64,000 bases of DNA from Paucibacter sp. KCTC 42545 (lineage in GTDB: Bacteria; Pseudomonadota; Gammaproteobacteria; Burkholderiales; Burkholderiaceae_C), in assembly GCF_001477625.1 (NCBI RefSeq), contig NZ_CP013692.1, forward strand, positions 3,348,001 through 3,412,000. The letters run 5' to 3'. The notes under the pieces were generated by a model. That model did not search any database. It saw only the letters and a list, made by a program, of their open reading frames with translations, and was not told the DNA's origin. Positions 17,305 through 26,089 of the stretch are shown here, in pieces (position 1 is the first letter of the stretch; each line of letters starts with the position of its first letter). The translations under genes and the position numbers were made by a program.

Positions 17305-18234
17305 ATGAAAGCCAATAACGTCCTCGCCACCATCGGCAACACCCCGCACATCCGCATGCAGCGCCTGTTCAATGGCGTGGCGGGGGCGCAGCAGCAGGTC
17401 TGGATCAAGTCCGAGCGCGGCAACCCGGGCGGCTCGATCAAGGACCGCATTGCCCTGGCCATGGTGGAAGATGCCGAGGCACGTGGCCTGCTGCAACCCG
17501 GCGGCACCATCATCGAGCCCACCTCCGGCAATACCGGCGTGGGCCTGGCCATGGTGGCCGCCGTCAAGGGCTACAAGCTGATTCTGGTGATGCCCGACAG
17601 CATGTCGGTTGAGCGCCGCCGCCTGATGCTGGCCTATGGCGCCAGCTTCGACCTGACGCCGCGCGAAAAAGGCATGAAGGGTGCCATCGCCCGCGCCCAA
17701 GAGTTGCAAGCCCAACACCCCGGCGCCTGGATTCCGCAGCAGTTCGAGAACCCGGCCAACGTCGCCGTGCATGTGCGTACCACGGCGCAAGAAATCCTCA
17801 ATGACTTCCCCGAAGGCCTGGACGTGCTGATCACCGGCGTGGGCACCGGCGGCCACATCAGCGGCTGCGCGCAAGTGCTCAAGCAAGCCTGGCCCCAGCT
17901 GCAGGTGTTTGCGGTGGAGCCCAGCGCCTCGCCCGTGATCAGCGGCGGCGCGCCCAGCCCGCACCCGATCCAGGGCATTGGCGCGGGCTTTATTCCGGCA
18001 AACCTGCACACCAATCTGCTCAACGGCGTGATCCAGGTCGATGCCGAACCAGCCCGCGAATACGCCCGCCGCTGCGCGCGTGAAGAAGGCCTGCTGGTGG
18101 GCATCTCCAGCGGCGCCACCCTGGCCGCCATCGCGCAAAAGTTGCCCGAGCTGGGCCCGAATGCGCGCGTGCTGGGTTTCAACTACGACACCGGCGAGCG
18201 CTATCTGTCGATCGAAGGCTTTCTGCCGGCTTGA
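17305..18234 (+). CDS. cysK: Cysteine synthase (O-acetylserine sulfhydrylase), PLP-dependent
   Basis: This enzyme makes L-cysteine from O-acetylserine and sulfide. The 309-aa protein has the PLP-lysine motif [11 protein letters not shown] (Lys about residue 45), the substrate loop [12 protein letters not shown], the phosphate-cup region [10 protein letters not shown], and the C-terminal [10 protein letters not shown]. All are standard for the CysK/CysM family. Length and sequence fit CysK-type enzymes better than CysM, but the two cannot be separated with certainty here. It starts at ATG 17305 after CACCGGAGCCC and is a single-gene transcript ending in a strong terminator at 18247-18277. Confidence 0.9.
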   Translation: MKANNVLATIGNTPHIRMQRLFNGVAGAQQQVWIKSERGNPGGSIKDRIALAMVEDAEARGLLQPGGTIIEPTSGNTGVGLAMVAAVKGYKLILVMPDSMSVERRRLMLAYGASFDLTPREKGMKGAIARAQELQAQHPGAWIPQQFENPANVAVHVRTTAQEILNDFPEGLDVLITGVGTGGHISGCAQVLKQAWPQLQVFAVEPSASPVISGGAPSPHPIQGIGAGFIPANLHTNLLNGVIQVDAEPAREYARRCAREEGLLVGISSGATLAAIAQKLPELGPNARVLGFNYDTGERYLSIEGFLPA

Positions 18235-18246
18235 TTGATTGACTAA

Positions 18247-18277
18247 CCCAAGCGGCGGCCCACGCCGCTTGGGCTTT
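18247..18277 (+). terminator. Rho-independent terminator of cysK
   Basis: A perfect 11-bp stem CCCAAGCGGCG / CGCCGCTTGGG has a 5-nt loop and is followed by CTTT. It starts 12 nt after the cysK stop. Because the stem is symmetric it may also slow transcripts arriving from the convergent FHA gene. Confidence 0.8.
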
Positions 18278-18324
18278 GCATCAGGGTCAATTCGCCCCCT
18301 TCCCTGCTGGCCCGACGGCCAGCG

Positions 18325-19350
18325 CTAGTCTTCCAACTCCACGCTGGCGCCGACCTGATCATTGTCTTTCGCCGCCTGGCGGGCCAGTTCGGCCTCCAGG
18401 GGCCGCAAGGCATCCAGCAAGTCACTCACCGGCTTGGGCTCCACCAGGCGCAGGGCGGGCGGCGGCAAGGCGCTCAAATAGGCCGGGCCCAGCCAATACT
18501 GCTGTTCCTGGCGGCGCGCCATGTCAAGCCCCAGGCCCAAGCAGGCCAAGCCGACCAGCGCCACAGCGATGCGGCGCAACACCCGCGGGCGCGGCCAGAT
18601 CAAGCTGGCATGCCAGCCCAGCAAAAGCGCCAGGCCAAAAGCATCGATCAAATCATCCAGCACCATCAGCCGCGGCCAGGACAAGGCATAGGCCAGCGCC
18701 GGCAAAACCAAGCCCAGCAGCAGCATGCGCAGGATCAGCAAGCGCAAGGCAATGCGCAGATGCGCGGCGAAGGGGAAGCTGCGCCGGAACAGCTGAGTCA
18801 CCAGCGCGCAAAAACCCACCCAGCTCAGCAAGCCCGCCAGGGGCAGCAGCACGGCGCCGCTGTAGTCCATCCAGCGTGAGCCTGGATTGAGCTGCGTCCA
18901 CTGCTGACCCGCCAGCATGGCCAACCACAGCAGCAGCAAGCCCAGCACCGGAGCCAGGCCCGGGCGCAGATGCAGATGCTGGCCTTGCAAGCGATGCAAA
19001 TGGGTTTCCAGCGGCTGCTCGGGCGGCAGCGCGGCGTCCAGGCCGCGCCAGCGCAATTGGCTGGCGCCGAGCTGGAACTGGCTTGTCGGCCCCAGGTCGA
19101 TCGCATCGCCGGCATGCAGCCGGCGCTCGCCCTGCCAGCCACCATTCAGGCTGGGCAGCATGCGTAATTGCGGGCCGGCCTCGGTCCAGTCCAGCTGGGC
19201 GTGTTCGGCGGCCAGATGGGCATCGTCGAGCACCAGCTCGCACGCCGGCGAGCGGCCGATGCGCATGGGCCACTGCAAGACGCGCTGCGCCCGCAAGACC
19301 TGACCCTCGCGGCCCAGCAGTTCCAGCACGCCGATGTGATGCGTCGTCAT
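18325..19350 (-). CDS. FHA-domain protein with C-terminal membrane segments
   Basis: The N-terminal ~100 aa form a forkhead-associated domain, which binds phosphothreonine peptides: MRIGRSPACELVLDDAHLAA carries the conserved GRS and the following acidic strand. The C-terminal ~200 aa contain about five hydrophobic segments (for example VLGLLLLWLAMLAG, LLILRMLLLGLVLPALAYAL and ALVGLACLGLGL), so the FHA domain probably faces the cytoplasm on a membrane anchor. The start at 19350 overlaps the stop of the upstream protease gene as ATGA, so the two are translationally coupled. No Ser/Thr kinase or phosphatase is encoded nearby in the window. Confidence 0.8.
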   Translation of the reverse strand: MTTHHIGVLELLGREGQVLRAQRVLQWPMRIGRSPACELVLDDAHLAAEHAQLDWTEAGPQLRMLPSLNGGWQGERRLHAGDAIDLGPTSQFQLGASQLRWRGLDAALPPEQPLETHLHRLQGQHLHLRPGLAPVLGLLLLWLAMLAGQQWTQLNPGSRWMDYSGAVLLPLAGLLSWVGFCALVTQLFRRSFPFAAHLRIALRLLILRMLLLGLVLPALAYALSWPRLMVLDDLIDAFGLALLLGWHASLIWPRPRVLRRIAVALVGLACLGLGLDMARRQEQQYWLGPAYLSALPPPALRLVEPKPVSDLLDALRPLEAELARQAAKDNDQVGASVELED

Positions 19351-20798
19351 GGCTTGGCCCGGCTGTTCTTCGGCGTCCATGCGAAGCCCTCCAGATAGTG
19401 GGCGCTGAGCTTCAGCGCATTGTCAAAGCTCACGCCCGCGGCGTTGAAGCGGCCCAGCGCGCCTTCGGTGGGCGCGTCCACCGTGGTCACCAGCACGCTC
19501 AAATCATGCAGGCCGGCCAGCTTGCGATAGGCCCGCAGGCAGACCACGGCACGCAGCGGCAGGCCCTCGCGGTCAATGAACTCCTCTTTGCAAAACGGCG
19601 CGGTGCGGTCTTTGTCCTCGCGGCCCAGGCGCTCATTGCGGAAGCTGGCCGAGTATTGTTTGGCGAAGCGCCAGGGCCCGAGCTTGGCACCGTCGTAAGC
19701 CTCATGGCTCATGGACAGAAAGCCGGTCTGCAGGCTGCCATTGATGAAGAGGGCATGCTCCATGCGGCATTGCGAGCGCTGGAACTCCAGGCCCTTGGCA
19801 TCCGCCTGGGTGCCGCGCCCCCAGCAGCGCATGAACAACTCTTGCGGCACCGGCAGGCGGTAGCGCTCCGGGCTACTCGGCGCTTGCGCCTGCCAGGGCT
19901 GGGCAATGAAGCGGGCGCTCAGTTCCTCCTGATAAGCCAGCAACTGCTCGCGCAGCCGGCCCCAGGCGGGCTGCGTCAGCGGCTTGGCATCGCGGCTGCG
20001 CGCGAGCAAAGCCTGGGCGTATTCACCCGGCACCAGAAAACTCATTTGCTGGGCGAAGAACATGGCCGAGACATTGACGCCCACCACCCGCCCGGCCTCG
20101 TCCAGCACCGGGCCGCCGCTCATGCCCGAGTTGATGCTGCCCGAGTAGTAAATCAGCGCATCGAAACTGCGCTCCACCAGGCCGTTGTAATTGCCCTCGA
20201 CCACGGCAAAAGCCACATCGTGCGGATTGCCCATGGAGTAGATGCGGTCGCCCTTGGACAGCGGCTGCTCCTGTGGGCGAAAGCGCAGCGCGGCGCCGCG
20301 AGGCGCAAAGTCCTTGACGCGCAGCAGCGCCAGGTCGCGGCGCACATCGATGTCCAGAAGCTCCAGCTGCCCGCCGATGCCGTCGGTGCCGGCATAGCGC
20401 AGGCGGTAGCGCTCGGGCTCCAGGGCGAACTGGCTGATGACGTGATAGTTGGTGATCACATGGCCCTGCTCGCTGACGACAAAGCCCGAACCCACCGAGG
20501 CCTGGCTGTCCTGGCTCTTCAGCAAGGTGCGGATTTGCAGCAACTGGCTGCGCGCGCCCTCGTACAGGCGCCGCGCACTGGCGGACACCGGCGCGCTGGC
20601 CGCAGGCTCGGCGGCAGCAGGAACAGGCTCAGGCAAGGCACCTAGCTTGGGCTGCGCTTGCGCCTGCAGACCCAGCATCAGCACCAAAATCAGGATCAAC
20701 GGGCTCAGCCCGCGACGCAAAAGCCCGCGCCCGGCAAGACCTGACCCTCGCGCCAGCAAACAAAACGGCATGTGCAAGACCAACTCCCGGTGAGGCAT
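19347..20798 (-). CDS. Exported trypsin-like serine protease (S1 family)
   Basis: A 483-aa protein with a signal peptide (LSPLILILVLMLGLQAQAQ, cleavage near QAQAQ-P). The catalytic triad of the chymotrypsin/HtrA fold is visible: His in VITNYHVIS, Asp in DVRRDLALLRV and Ser in INSGMSGGPVLDEAG. No PDZ domain follows. Instead there is a ~200-aa C-terminal region of unknown type containing several Cys residues. It is likely periplasmic or surface-located. The start is ambiguous between 20798 and 20771. It is coupled by ATGA to the downstream FHA protein and lies 12 bp after the DUF3025 gene. Confidence 0.85.
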   Translation of the reverse strand: MPHRELVLHMPFCLLARGSGLAGRGLLRRGLSPLILILVLMLGLQAQAQPKLGALPEPVPAAAEPAASAPVSASARRLYEGARSQLLQIRTLLKSQDSQASVGSGFVVSEQGHVITNYHVISQFALEPERYRLRYAGTDGIGGQLELLDIDVRRDLALLRVKDFAPRGAALRFRPQEQPLSKGDRIYSMGNPHDVAFAVVEGNYNGLVERSFDALIYYSGSINSGMSGGPVLDEAGRVVGVNVSAMFFAQQMSFLVPGEYAQALLARSRDAKPLTQPAWGRLREQLLAYQEELSARFIAQPWQAQAPSSPERYRLPVPQELFMRCWGRGTQADAKGLEFQRSQCRMEHALFINGSLQTGFLSMSHEAYDGAKLGPWRFAKQYSASFRNERLGREDKDRTAPFCKEEFIDREGLPLRAVVCLRAYRKLAGLHDLSVLVTTVDAPTEGALGRFNAAGVSFDNALKLSAHYLEGFAWTPKNSRAKP

Positions 20799-20810
20799 GT
20801 GGCCTGGATG

Positions 20811-21530
20811 CTAGCGCAAGGGGCGGAACACCCCAGGGTCGCGGTAGAAATCCAGGTGCTCGTTGGCTGCGCACCAGCCCGGAATGCCCAGCACCGGCAA
20901 GGCAAAGAAGGGCTTTTGGCGTAGGCGCAGCGGGTCTTCCAGCACGCTGGCATCCAAAAGCACATGGGCACAAATGGGCTTGCGCGGCTGGAGCAGCTTT
21001 TCCAGCAAGGCATGGCCCACCACTTGCCAGCGCGCCTGACGCCACAGCGGGCGCAGGCTGCCGCCTAGCGCCGTCCAGTCCCGCTCGCGCAAAGCCTCGG
21101 CCAGGGGCGCCGGGGCTTGCAGGATCAGGCCGTTCTCGTCGAACAGGGTCAGGGCGTCGCGCATCGGTCCGCGTCTCCCGGGGCCGGCCTCGTCTGCCAC
21201 CAAGGCTTCCAGATGCCATGCATTGAAGCGCGCTTTGAGCTGCGGCTGCTGCAGCCAGATCAGGCCGTGGAAGAAGTCGTGCCAGTTGTCGCGTGTGGGC
21301 ACGGCGGCCTGGCTGTGCACAAAGGCCTCAAAGCCCATGCCGGCGGGCAGCTCGGTCTGCGCCACAAAGCGTAGGTCGCCAGCGGGCAGATGGATGGGCT
21401 GGGCCTGCAGGGCCGAGTTCAAGGCCTGCGCCACCGAGGCGCCTTGCCTGATCTGCGCCAGCAGCGGCTCGCCGAGGGTACGCAAGGGCGCAAACCAGGG
21501 CTGCTGCCAGTCGAGCTGCCAAGGGGGCAT
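20811..21530 (-). CDS. DUF3025-family protein
   Basis: The 239-aa protein carries the DNWHDFFHGLIWLQQP block that typifies DUF3025, with GIPGWCAANEHLDFYRDP near the C-terminus. No function is established for the family. There is no signal peptide or TM segment. The ATG at 21530 overlaps the upstream AraC-type gene stop by one base (TGATG), which implies coupling. It is the third-last gene of a tightly packed minus-strand run that begins at pyrC. Confidence 0.85.
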   Translation of the reverse strand: MPPWQLDWQQPWFAPLRTLGEPLLAQIRQGASVAQALNSALQAQPIHLPAGDLRFVAQTELPAGMGFEAFVHSQAAVPTRDNWHDFFHGLIWLQQPQLKARFNAWHLEALVADEAGPGRRGPMRDALTLFDENGLILQAPAPLAEALRERDWTALGGSLRPLWRQARWQVVGHALLEKLLQPRKPICAHVLLDASVLEDPLRLRQKPFFALPVLGIPGWCAANEHLDFYRDPGVFRPLR

Positions 21531-23248
21531 CAGTCCTGCGCCCTGCTGATCGCGCTTAGCGCCGCTGGCGGCCGCGCGAGCAACTCGGCCAGGCGACTGA
21601 ACTCAGCGGCCCGGGGCGTTTGACCGCTGAGCTGCGCCCCATCCTGATCCGCCTCACTCAGGCTGGCCAACCATTCCAGCACCGCCGTTGGCAGGCCCCA
21701 GGCGGCCAGCAGCAAATAGCTGGCATCGTGGCGATCCAGACCATAACGCCGGCGTTCCTCGGCCCATTGCTCGGCCGGGGGGCGCTGCCCCCATGCGTTT
21801 CTGAAGTCGAGATACGAGCTACCGATCACCCGCTGCAAGAGCAAGGCGCCCAGTTCGGCCCAAGCCAGCAGCGCGAAGGCGGCGACGGGCACCGGCGCCT
21901 CGTCATGCTGGCCCTGGGCCAGCGCCAGCAACTGCTGCCAACGCGCTTGCAAAGGCGCTGCCACAGGCTGGCGCCCCAGCATCCAAGCCCGAGCCTGGAT
22001 GGCGTCCATCAAGCGGCTGGTGCCCAGCTGCTGCAACAAAGCGTCGTCATCGGGCTGCAGAGACTGAGCGCCAAAACGTGCCTGTGCCGCCAGCCCGAGC
22101 GCATGAGCCCACAAGACCGGGTCGGCGCGCAGCTGCGCGCCCAGGGGGTGAAAACTAGTGCCCGCCGCCGGCAGATCGAAAGCCGGCAGGCGCAGGGGCG
22201 AGGCCCAGTCCTCCGCGGCCTCCAAGGCTTGCAGCGCTTGCAGATGGCGGCGCAAGCGGGCCGGCGGGCCAGCGAACCAACCCCGAAAAGCCCGCCCCAT
22301 CGCCACCCGACCGGAATAGCCCAATTGCTGCGCGGACAGCTCCACCGGGCAGTCGTGCAGCACCATCAATTCAAACGCGCGCTGGCGCCGATGCGCCTCC
22401 AGCAAGGCACTGAAGCTGCATCCCTCTTGCGCCAGATGGCGGCGCAGGGTGCTGGGCGTAAGGCGCAGCTCGGCCGCCACCGACTCCAGGCCGAAGTCCC
22501 CCGCCTGCGTTGCGGCCTCGAGGCGATCGAGCACGCGCCGCCAGACCGGATCGTGATCCAACTGCCGCCGCCCCAGCACATCGAAGCATCTGGCCGTGCG
22601 CTGCCGCACGGCGGCATGGCTGCCGGGCAAGGGCTTGCTCAACCATTCAAGCGGCAAGCGCAGGCCGAAACAGTCGGCGCCAAACTGCACCGCACAGCCC
22701 AGCAACTGATCCAGAACATGGGCTTGCGCGCTGGGCGGCGTCATGACCCAAGCGTCCAGCACCGTGGGCGTTTGGCCCAGGCAGAAATTGATGGCGCGCC
22801 GCAGCCAGGTCAGCGTGCCCTCCCAATAGGTCAACAAGCCCAATGGCGGCGCGCTCATCAGCGGCGTCAGGGTGATGCGCAGCGTCTGCCCCTCCTCGCT
22901 GACTTGAAGCGTCGCCCCCGGCAACCAGACCGATTGGTGGTGAATCAGCTCGGCCAGCATCTCGTGCAGGGTCTCGCTGCTGCGGGCAAAGTAAAGCAAG
23001 CCTTCGCCCGCGCTGAGGTCCACCCGCGCCGCAAGCTGGGCGCCGTAGTGAGGCTCGCCCTGGGCATGCAGGAATAGCGCCATGTCCTGCCGCGCCTCCA
23101 GCGGCAGGCTGCGCAAATCGTTGGCGGGCACGCGCAGCAACATGCCGCGCGCCTCCAGCTCGGCCAGCAAGTCGGGCCGGTGCGCCAGGATCTCGTAGAG
23201 CGGCTGCAAATGCCGCAGCTCAACCCGGATGCGGGGATGCTCATGCAT
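21530..23248 (-). CDS. AraC-type regulator with long C-terminal extension (paralogue 1)
   Basis: This is a 572-aa protein. The N-terminal ~240 aa resemble the ligand-binding region of OruR/Arabinose-bd AraC regulators (LYEILAHRPDLLAELEARG). An AraC HTH domain lies at about residues 250-335 (VAAELRLTPSTLRRHLAQEG, then SAQQLGYSGRVAMGRAFRGW). Uniquely, about 230 more residues follow the HTH, rich in Leu/Ala/Gln and with no obvious motif; ordinary AraC proteins end at the HTH. It overlaps the next AraC paralogue upstream by 8 bp and the DUF3025 gene downstream by 1 bp. Targets and inducer are unknown. Confidence 0.8.
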   Translation of the reverse strand: MHEHPRIRVELRHLQPLYEILAHRPDLLAELEARGMLLRVPANDLRSLPLEARQDMALFLHAQGEPHYGAQLAARVDLSAGEGLLYFARSSETLHEMLAELIHHQSVWLPGATLQVSEEGQTLRITLTPLMSAPPLGLLTYWEGTLTWLRRAINFCLGQTPTVLDAWVMTPPSAQAHVLDQLLGCAVQFGADCFGLRLPLEWLSKPLPGSHAAVRQRTARCFDVLGRRQLDHDPVWRRVLDRLEAATQAGDFGLESVAAELRLTPSTLRRHLAQEGCSFSALLEAHRRQRAFELMVLHDCPVELSAQQLGYSGRVAMGRAFRGWFAGPPARLRRHLQALQALEAAEDWASPLRLPAFDLPAAGTSFHPLGAQLRADPVLWAHALGLAAQARFGAQSLQPDDDALLQQLGTSRLMDAIQARAWMLGRQPVAAPLQARWQQLLALAQGQHDEAPVPVAAFALLAWAELGALLLQRVIGSSYLDFRNAWGQRPPAEQWAEERRRYGLDRHDASYLLLAAWGLPTAVLEWLASLSEADQDGAQLSGQTPRAAEFSRLAELLARPPAALSAISRAQD

Positions 23249-24890
23249 GCAGAGTTGCCTCCACCTGGCGGGCGTCGAACAGACGCAGCACCGGGCAAAC
23301 CCGTTCGATCAGATGCAAGGGCTGTTGGCGCAAGGCCTCGCAATGGGCAAGCCAGGCCGATGGCGCGGTCCAGGCATGATTCGCCTGGCGCAGGGCCTGC
23401 AAGCAGCGTTGCGCCGCCGGGCTGAGTTGGGCAGGCGTAGCGCTTGTCGACGGCTCACTCAGCAGTTCATCCGCCCAAACCAAGGCATCGGCCCAAGGCT
23501 CGGCGCGGCCGGCTTGCACATCCTCCTGCAGGCGCTGCAAGCGCTGCAAGCAGTCGGGCGGCCACTGCCAGGCCGCCAGCAAAAGGCGCGCGGCTTGCAG
23601 GGCATGGGCACAGTCCAGTTGGTGGTCAGGCTGCGCCTCGTCGGCCAAGCTCTGCAACCACAAGCAGCCCAAGCTAAGGGCCGAACACATGGACTCATGC
23701 GACGCTTCGAGTGGAGCTTCACTGGCTTGCAAGATCGCCTGCACCAGTGCCACGCGCATCCAGCTGCGGCGCTGCGCGCTCGACACCGTGTCGGCGCTGC
23801 CCTGCGCGCCATTGGCGGTCGACGCAAGCGCTTCAAAAACGCTTTGCCGCAAGGCCGTGCTCGCCGCCAAGCCGCGCGGCGCCAGCAATGACGTCAACTC
23901 CGCCCGCAGCAGCGCCGGCCGCAGTGCGAACCAGTTCTGAAAAGCGCGCTCCAGACCCGCGCGATCGGAATAGCCCAGCGCCACCGCCACCTGGCTCAGT
24001 GGCTGCTCGCCAAAGGCCACCGCGGCAAAAGCGCGCGCACGCCGTTGCGCTTGCAAAATGGCATTGAAGCCTTGGCCCTCGTTCATCAGCTGGCGCCGCA
24101 GGGTGCTGGCGCCGCAAGCCATCGCTTGGGCGGCCTGCTCCAGCGTCACCTGGCTCAACTGGGGCTGTGCGGCCAACCAGGCCGAGACCTTCTCGCTGGG
24201 CCGCTCTTGCGCTGCCGAGGGGCCGGGCAGGAGGCTGTCGACCTGCGGTCGCAAGGCGTTCAGAACGCCCGGGCTGTAACCCGGCAAGGGCAGCGTCAGC
24301 ACCGAGCGCGGGTAGCGAATGACGCAGGCCTCACTGCCCCACTGAATCGGGCAACCCAAAAGGGAATCAAGCACGCCGGGCTGGGGAGATGGCGGGCTCA
24401 TCAGATCGACCGACAAGGCCGCCAACTCGCCCCCGGCGCACTGCGTGAACACATGATGCAACCACACCAGTCCGGTCTCGTAGCGCAACTGGCGTCCCAG
24501 CCTCTGGCTTTGGTAAGAAGGCCGCATATGAATGGCGACATGATGGGCCTGCACCTCCATCTGCATATGGCCATCGGGCAAGATGCGCGCGCGCAGGCGC
24601 AGCAGCTCGGTCATGGCCTCCCCCAGCAGCGCATGGCTGCGCAGGTAGTACAGCATGCCGCTGGCCACACTGGCATCGGCCTGCATCGCCAGCAAAGCGC
24701 CCCGGTGCGGGTCGCCCTCAGCGTGCAGGCGCTCCAGCAGGCGCAGCATGGCCGAGGTCGGCATCAGGCCAAGGCCTTGCTGGTTCACCACTCGCAGGCC
24801 GCAGTCACGCTCCAAGCTGCGCAGCAAGTCCGGCCGATCGGCCAGTTGCTGGTAGAGCGGCTGCAAAAAGAACAGATCCAAACCTTTCAT
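23241..24890 (-). CDS. AraC-type regulator with long C-terminal extension (paralogue 2)
   Basis: A 549-aa protein with the same three-part plan as its downstream neighbour: an N-terminal domain opening LDLFFLQPLYQQLADRPDLL, an AraC HTH at about residues 247-335 (AAQAMACGASTLRRQLMNEG, VAVALGYSDRAGLERAFQNW), and an extra ~215-aa C-terminal region. The start at 24890 follows a strong GGAGGTGA; the upstream frame to 24980 is rejected. The matching LQPLY..LADRPDLL / LQPLYEILAHRPDLL openings and equal domain spacing show tandem duplication followed by large divergence. It lies 96 bp downstream of pyrC. Confidence 0.8.
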   Translation of the reverse strand: MKGLDLFFLQPLYQQLADRPDLLRSLERDCGLRVVNQQGLGLMPTSAMLRLLERLHAEGDPHRGALLAMQADASVASGMLYYLRSHALLGEAMTELLRLRARILPDGHMQMEVQAHHVAIHMRPSYQSQRLGRQLRYETGLVWLHHVFTQCAGGELAALSVDLMSPPSPQPGVLDSLLGCPIQWGSEACVIRYPRSVLTLPLPGYSPGVLNALRPQVDSLLPGPSAAQERPSEKVSAWLAAQPQLSQVTLEQAAQAMACGASTLRRQLMNEGQGFNAILQAQRRARAFAAVAFGEQPLSQVAVALGYSDRAGLERAFQNWFALRPALLRAELTSLLAPRGLAASTALRQSVFEALASTANGAQGSADTVSSAQRRSWMRVALVQAILQASEAPLEASHESMCSALSLGCLWLQSLADEAQPDHQLDCAHALQAARLLLAAWQWPPDCLQRLQRLQEDVQAGRAEPWADALVWADELLSEPSTSATPAQLSPAAQRCLQALRQANHAWTAPSAWLAHCEALRQQPLHLIERVCPVLRLFDARQVEATLHA

Positions 24891-24986
24891 GATCTGTTCA
24901 TCACCTCCACCCGCTCGGCCCCAACTCGCACCTGGCTCGCTAACCGGTGCCCGCTCGCCGCGCACCTGCAAGCCAGGCACCGCGCG

Positions 24987-26018
24987 TCAGCCGATGAACT
25001 TCCAGCCCAGAGATTCGCCGCCGCGCAAGGGCTTGATCAGCGCCTCGCCAAAAGGCACGGACTCGGGCAGGGACCACTTCTCTTGGCGCAGCAGCACCGT
25101 GTCGGTGTTGCGCGGCAGGCCGTAGAAATCGGGGCCGTGGAAGCTGGCAAAGCCTTCGAGCTTGTCCAGCGCGCCCATGGCCTCGAAGGCCTCGGCATAC
25201 AACTCCAAGGCCGACATGGCGGTGTAGCAACCCGCGCCGCAGACCGAATTCTCTTTCAGCACCGAGGCGTGCGGTGCGCTGTCGGTACCCAGGAAGAACT
25301 TGTTGCTGCCCGAGGTGGCGGCTTGAATCAGCGCCAGGCGGTGTTGCTCGCGCTTGAGCACCGGCAGGCAGTAGTAATGCGGGCGCAGGCCACCGGTGAA
25401 GATGGCATTGCGGTTGTAGAGCAAATGCTGGGGCGTCAGCGTGGCCGCGGTGAAGCGGTCGCTCTCAGTCACGTATTGCGCGGCTTCCAGCGTGGTGATG
25501 TGCTCGAACACCACCTTCAACTCGGGGAAGTCATTGCGCAGGGGGCGCATGACGCGGTCGATGAAGACGGCCTCGCGGTCGAACACATCCACCTCCGGGT
25601 CGGTCACCTCGCCGTGCACCAGCAAGAGCAAGCCTTCGCGCTGCATGGCCTCCAGCGTGCGGTAGGTCTTGCGGATATCGCTCACGCCCGCATCGCTATT
25701 GGTGGTGGCACCGGCCGGATACAGCTTCAGCGCCACCACGCCAGCATCACGCGCCCGGCGGATTTCCTCCACTGGCGTGTTGTCGGTGAGGTACATGGTC
25801 ATCAAGGGCGTGAAGTTCGCCCCTTCCGGCAACGCCGCCAGAATGCGCTCGCGGTACGCCTGTGCCAGCGCGGCCGTGGTGATCGGCGGGCGCAGATTCG
25901 GCATGACGATGGCACGCGCGAATTGACGTGCGGTGGCGGGCAAGACGGCGGCCAGCGCAGCGCCGTCGCGCAGGTGCACATGCCAATCGTCGGGGCGGGT
26001 AATGCGGATCTCGTTCAT
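24987..26018 (-). CDS. pyrC: Dihydroorotase (type II)
   Basis: This zinc amidohydrolase of pyrimidine synthesis interconverts carbamoyl-aspartate and dihydroorotate. It begins MNEIRITRPDDWHVHLRDG with the metal-binding HxH at residues 13-15. The carboxylated-lysine region VVALKLYPAGATTNSD follows, then HGEVTD and FEHITT, and finally FLGTDSAPH. At 343 aa it matches the monofunctional E. coli-type enzyme. The gene is followed on the same strand by the two AraC-type genes. Confidence 0.96.
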   Translation of the reverse strand: MNEIRITRPDDWHVHLRDGAALAAVLPATARQFARAIVMPNLRPPITTAALAQAYRERILAALPEGANFTPLMTMYLTDNTPVEEIRRARDAGVVALKLYPAGATTNSDAGVSDIRKTYRTLEAMQREGLLLLVHGEVTDPEVDVFDREAVFIDRVMRPLRNDFPELKVVFEHITTLEAAQYVTESDRFTAATLTPQHLLYNRNAIFTGGLRPHYYCLPVLKREQHRLALIQAATSGSNKFFLGTDSAPHASVLKENSVCGAGCYTAMSALELYAEAFEAMGALDKLEGFASFHGPDFYGLPRNTDTVLLRQEKWSLPESVPFGEALIKPLRGGESLGWKFIG

Positions 26019-26047
26019 GCTCGAATTATCTCATCAGGCCTTGCGTA

Positions 26048-26064
26048 CCGGCCCATCAGGCCGG
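26048..26064 (-). terminator. Hairpin between the M60 lipoprotein gene and pyrC
   Basis: A perfect 6-bp stem CCGGCC-CATCA-GGCCGG lies in the 71-bp gap after the M60 gene and before pyrC. No T-tract is present, so a terminator role is only possible. Confidence 0.3.
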
Positions 26065-26089
26065 CCGCACCGAAGGCCTTTGCCTGCCG

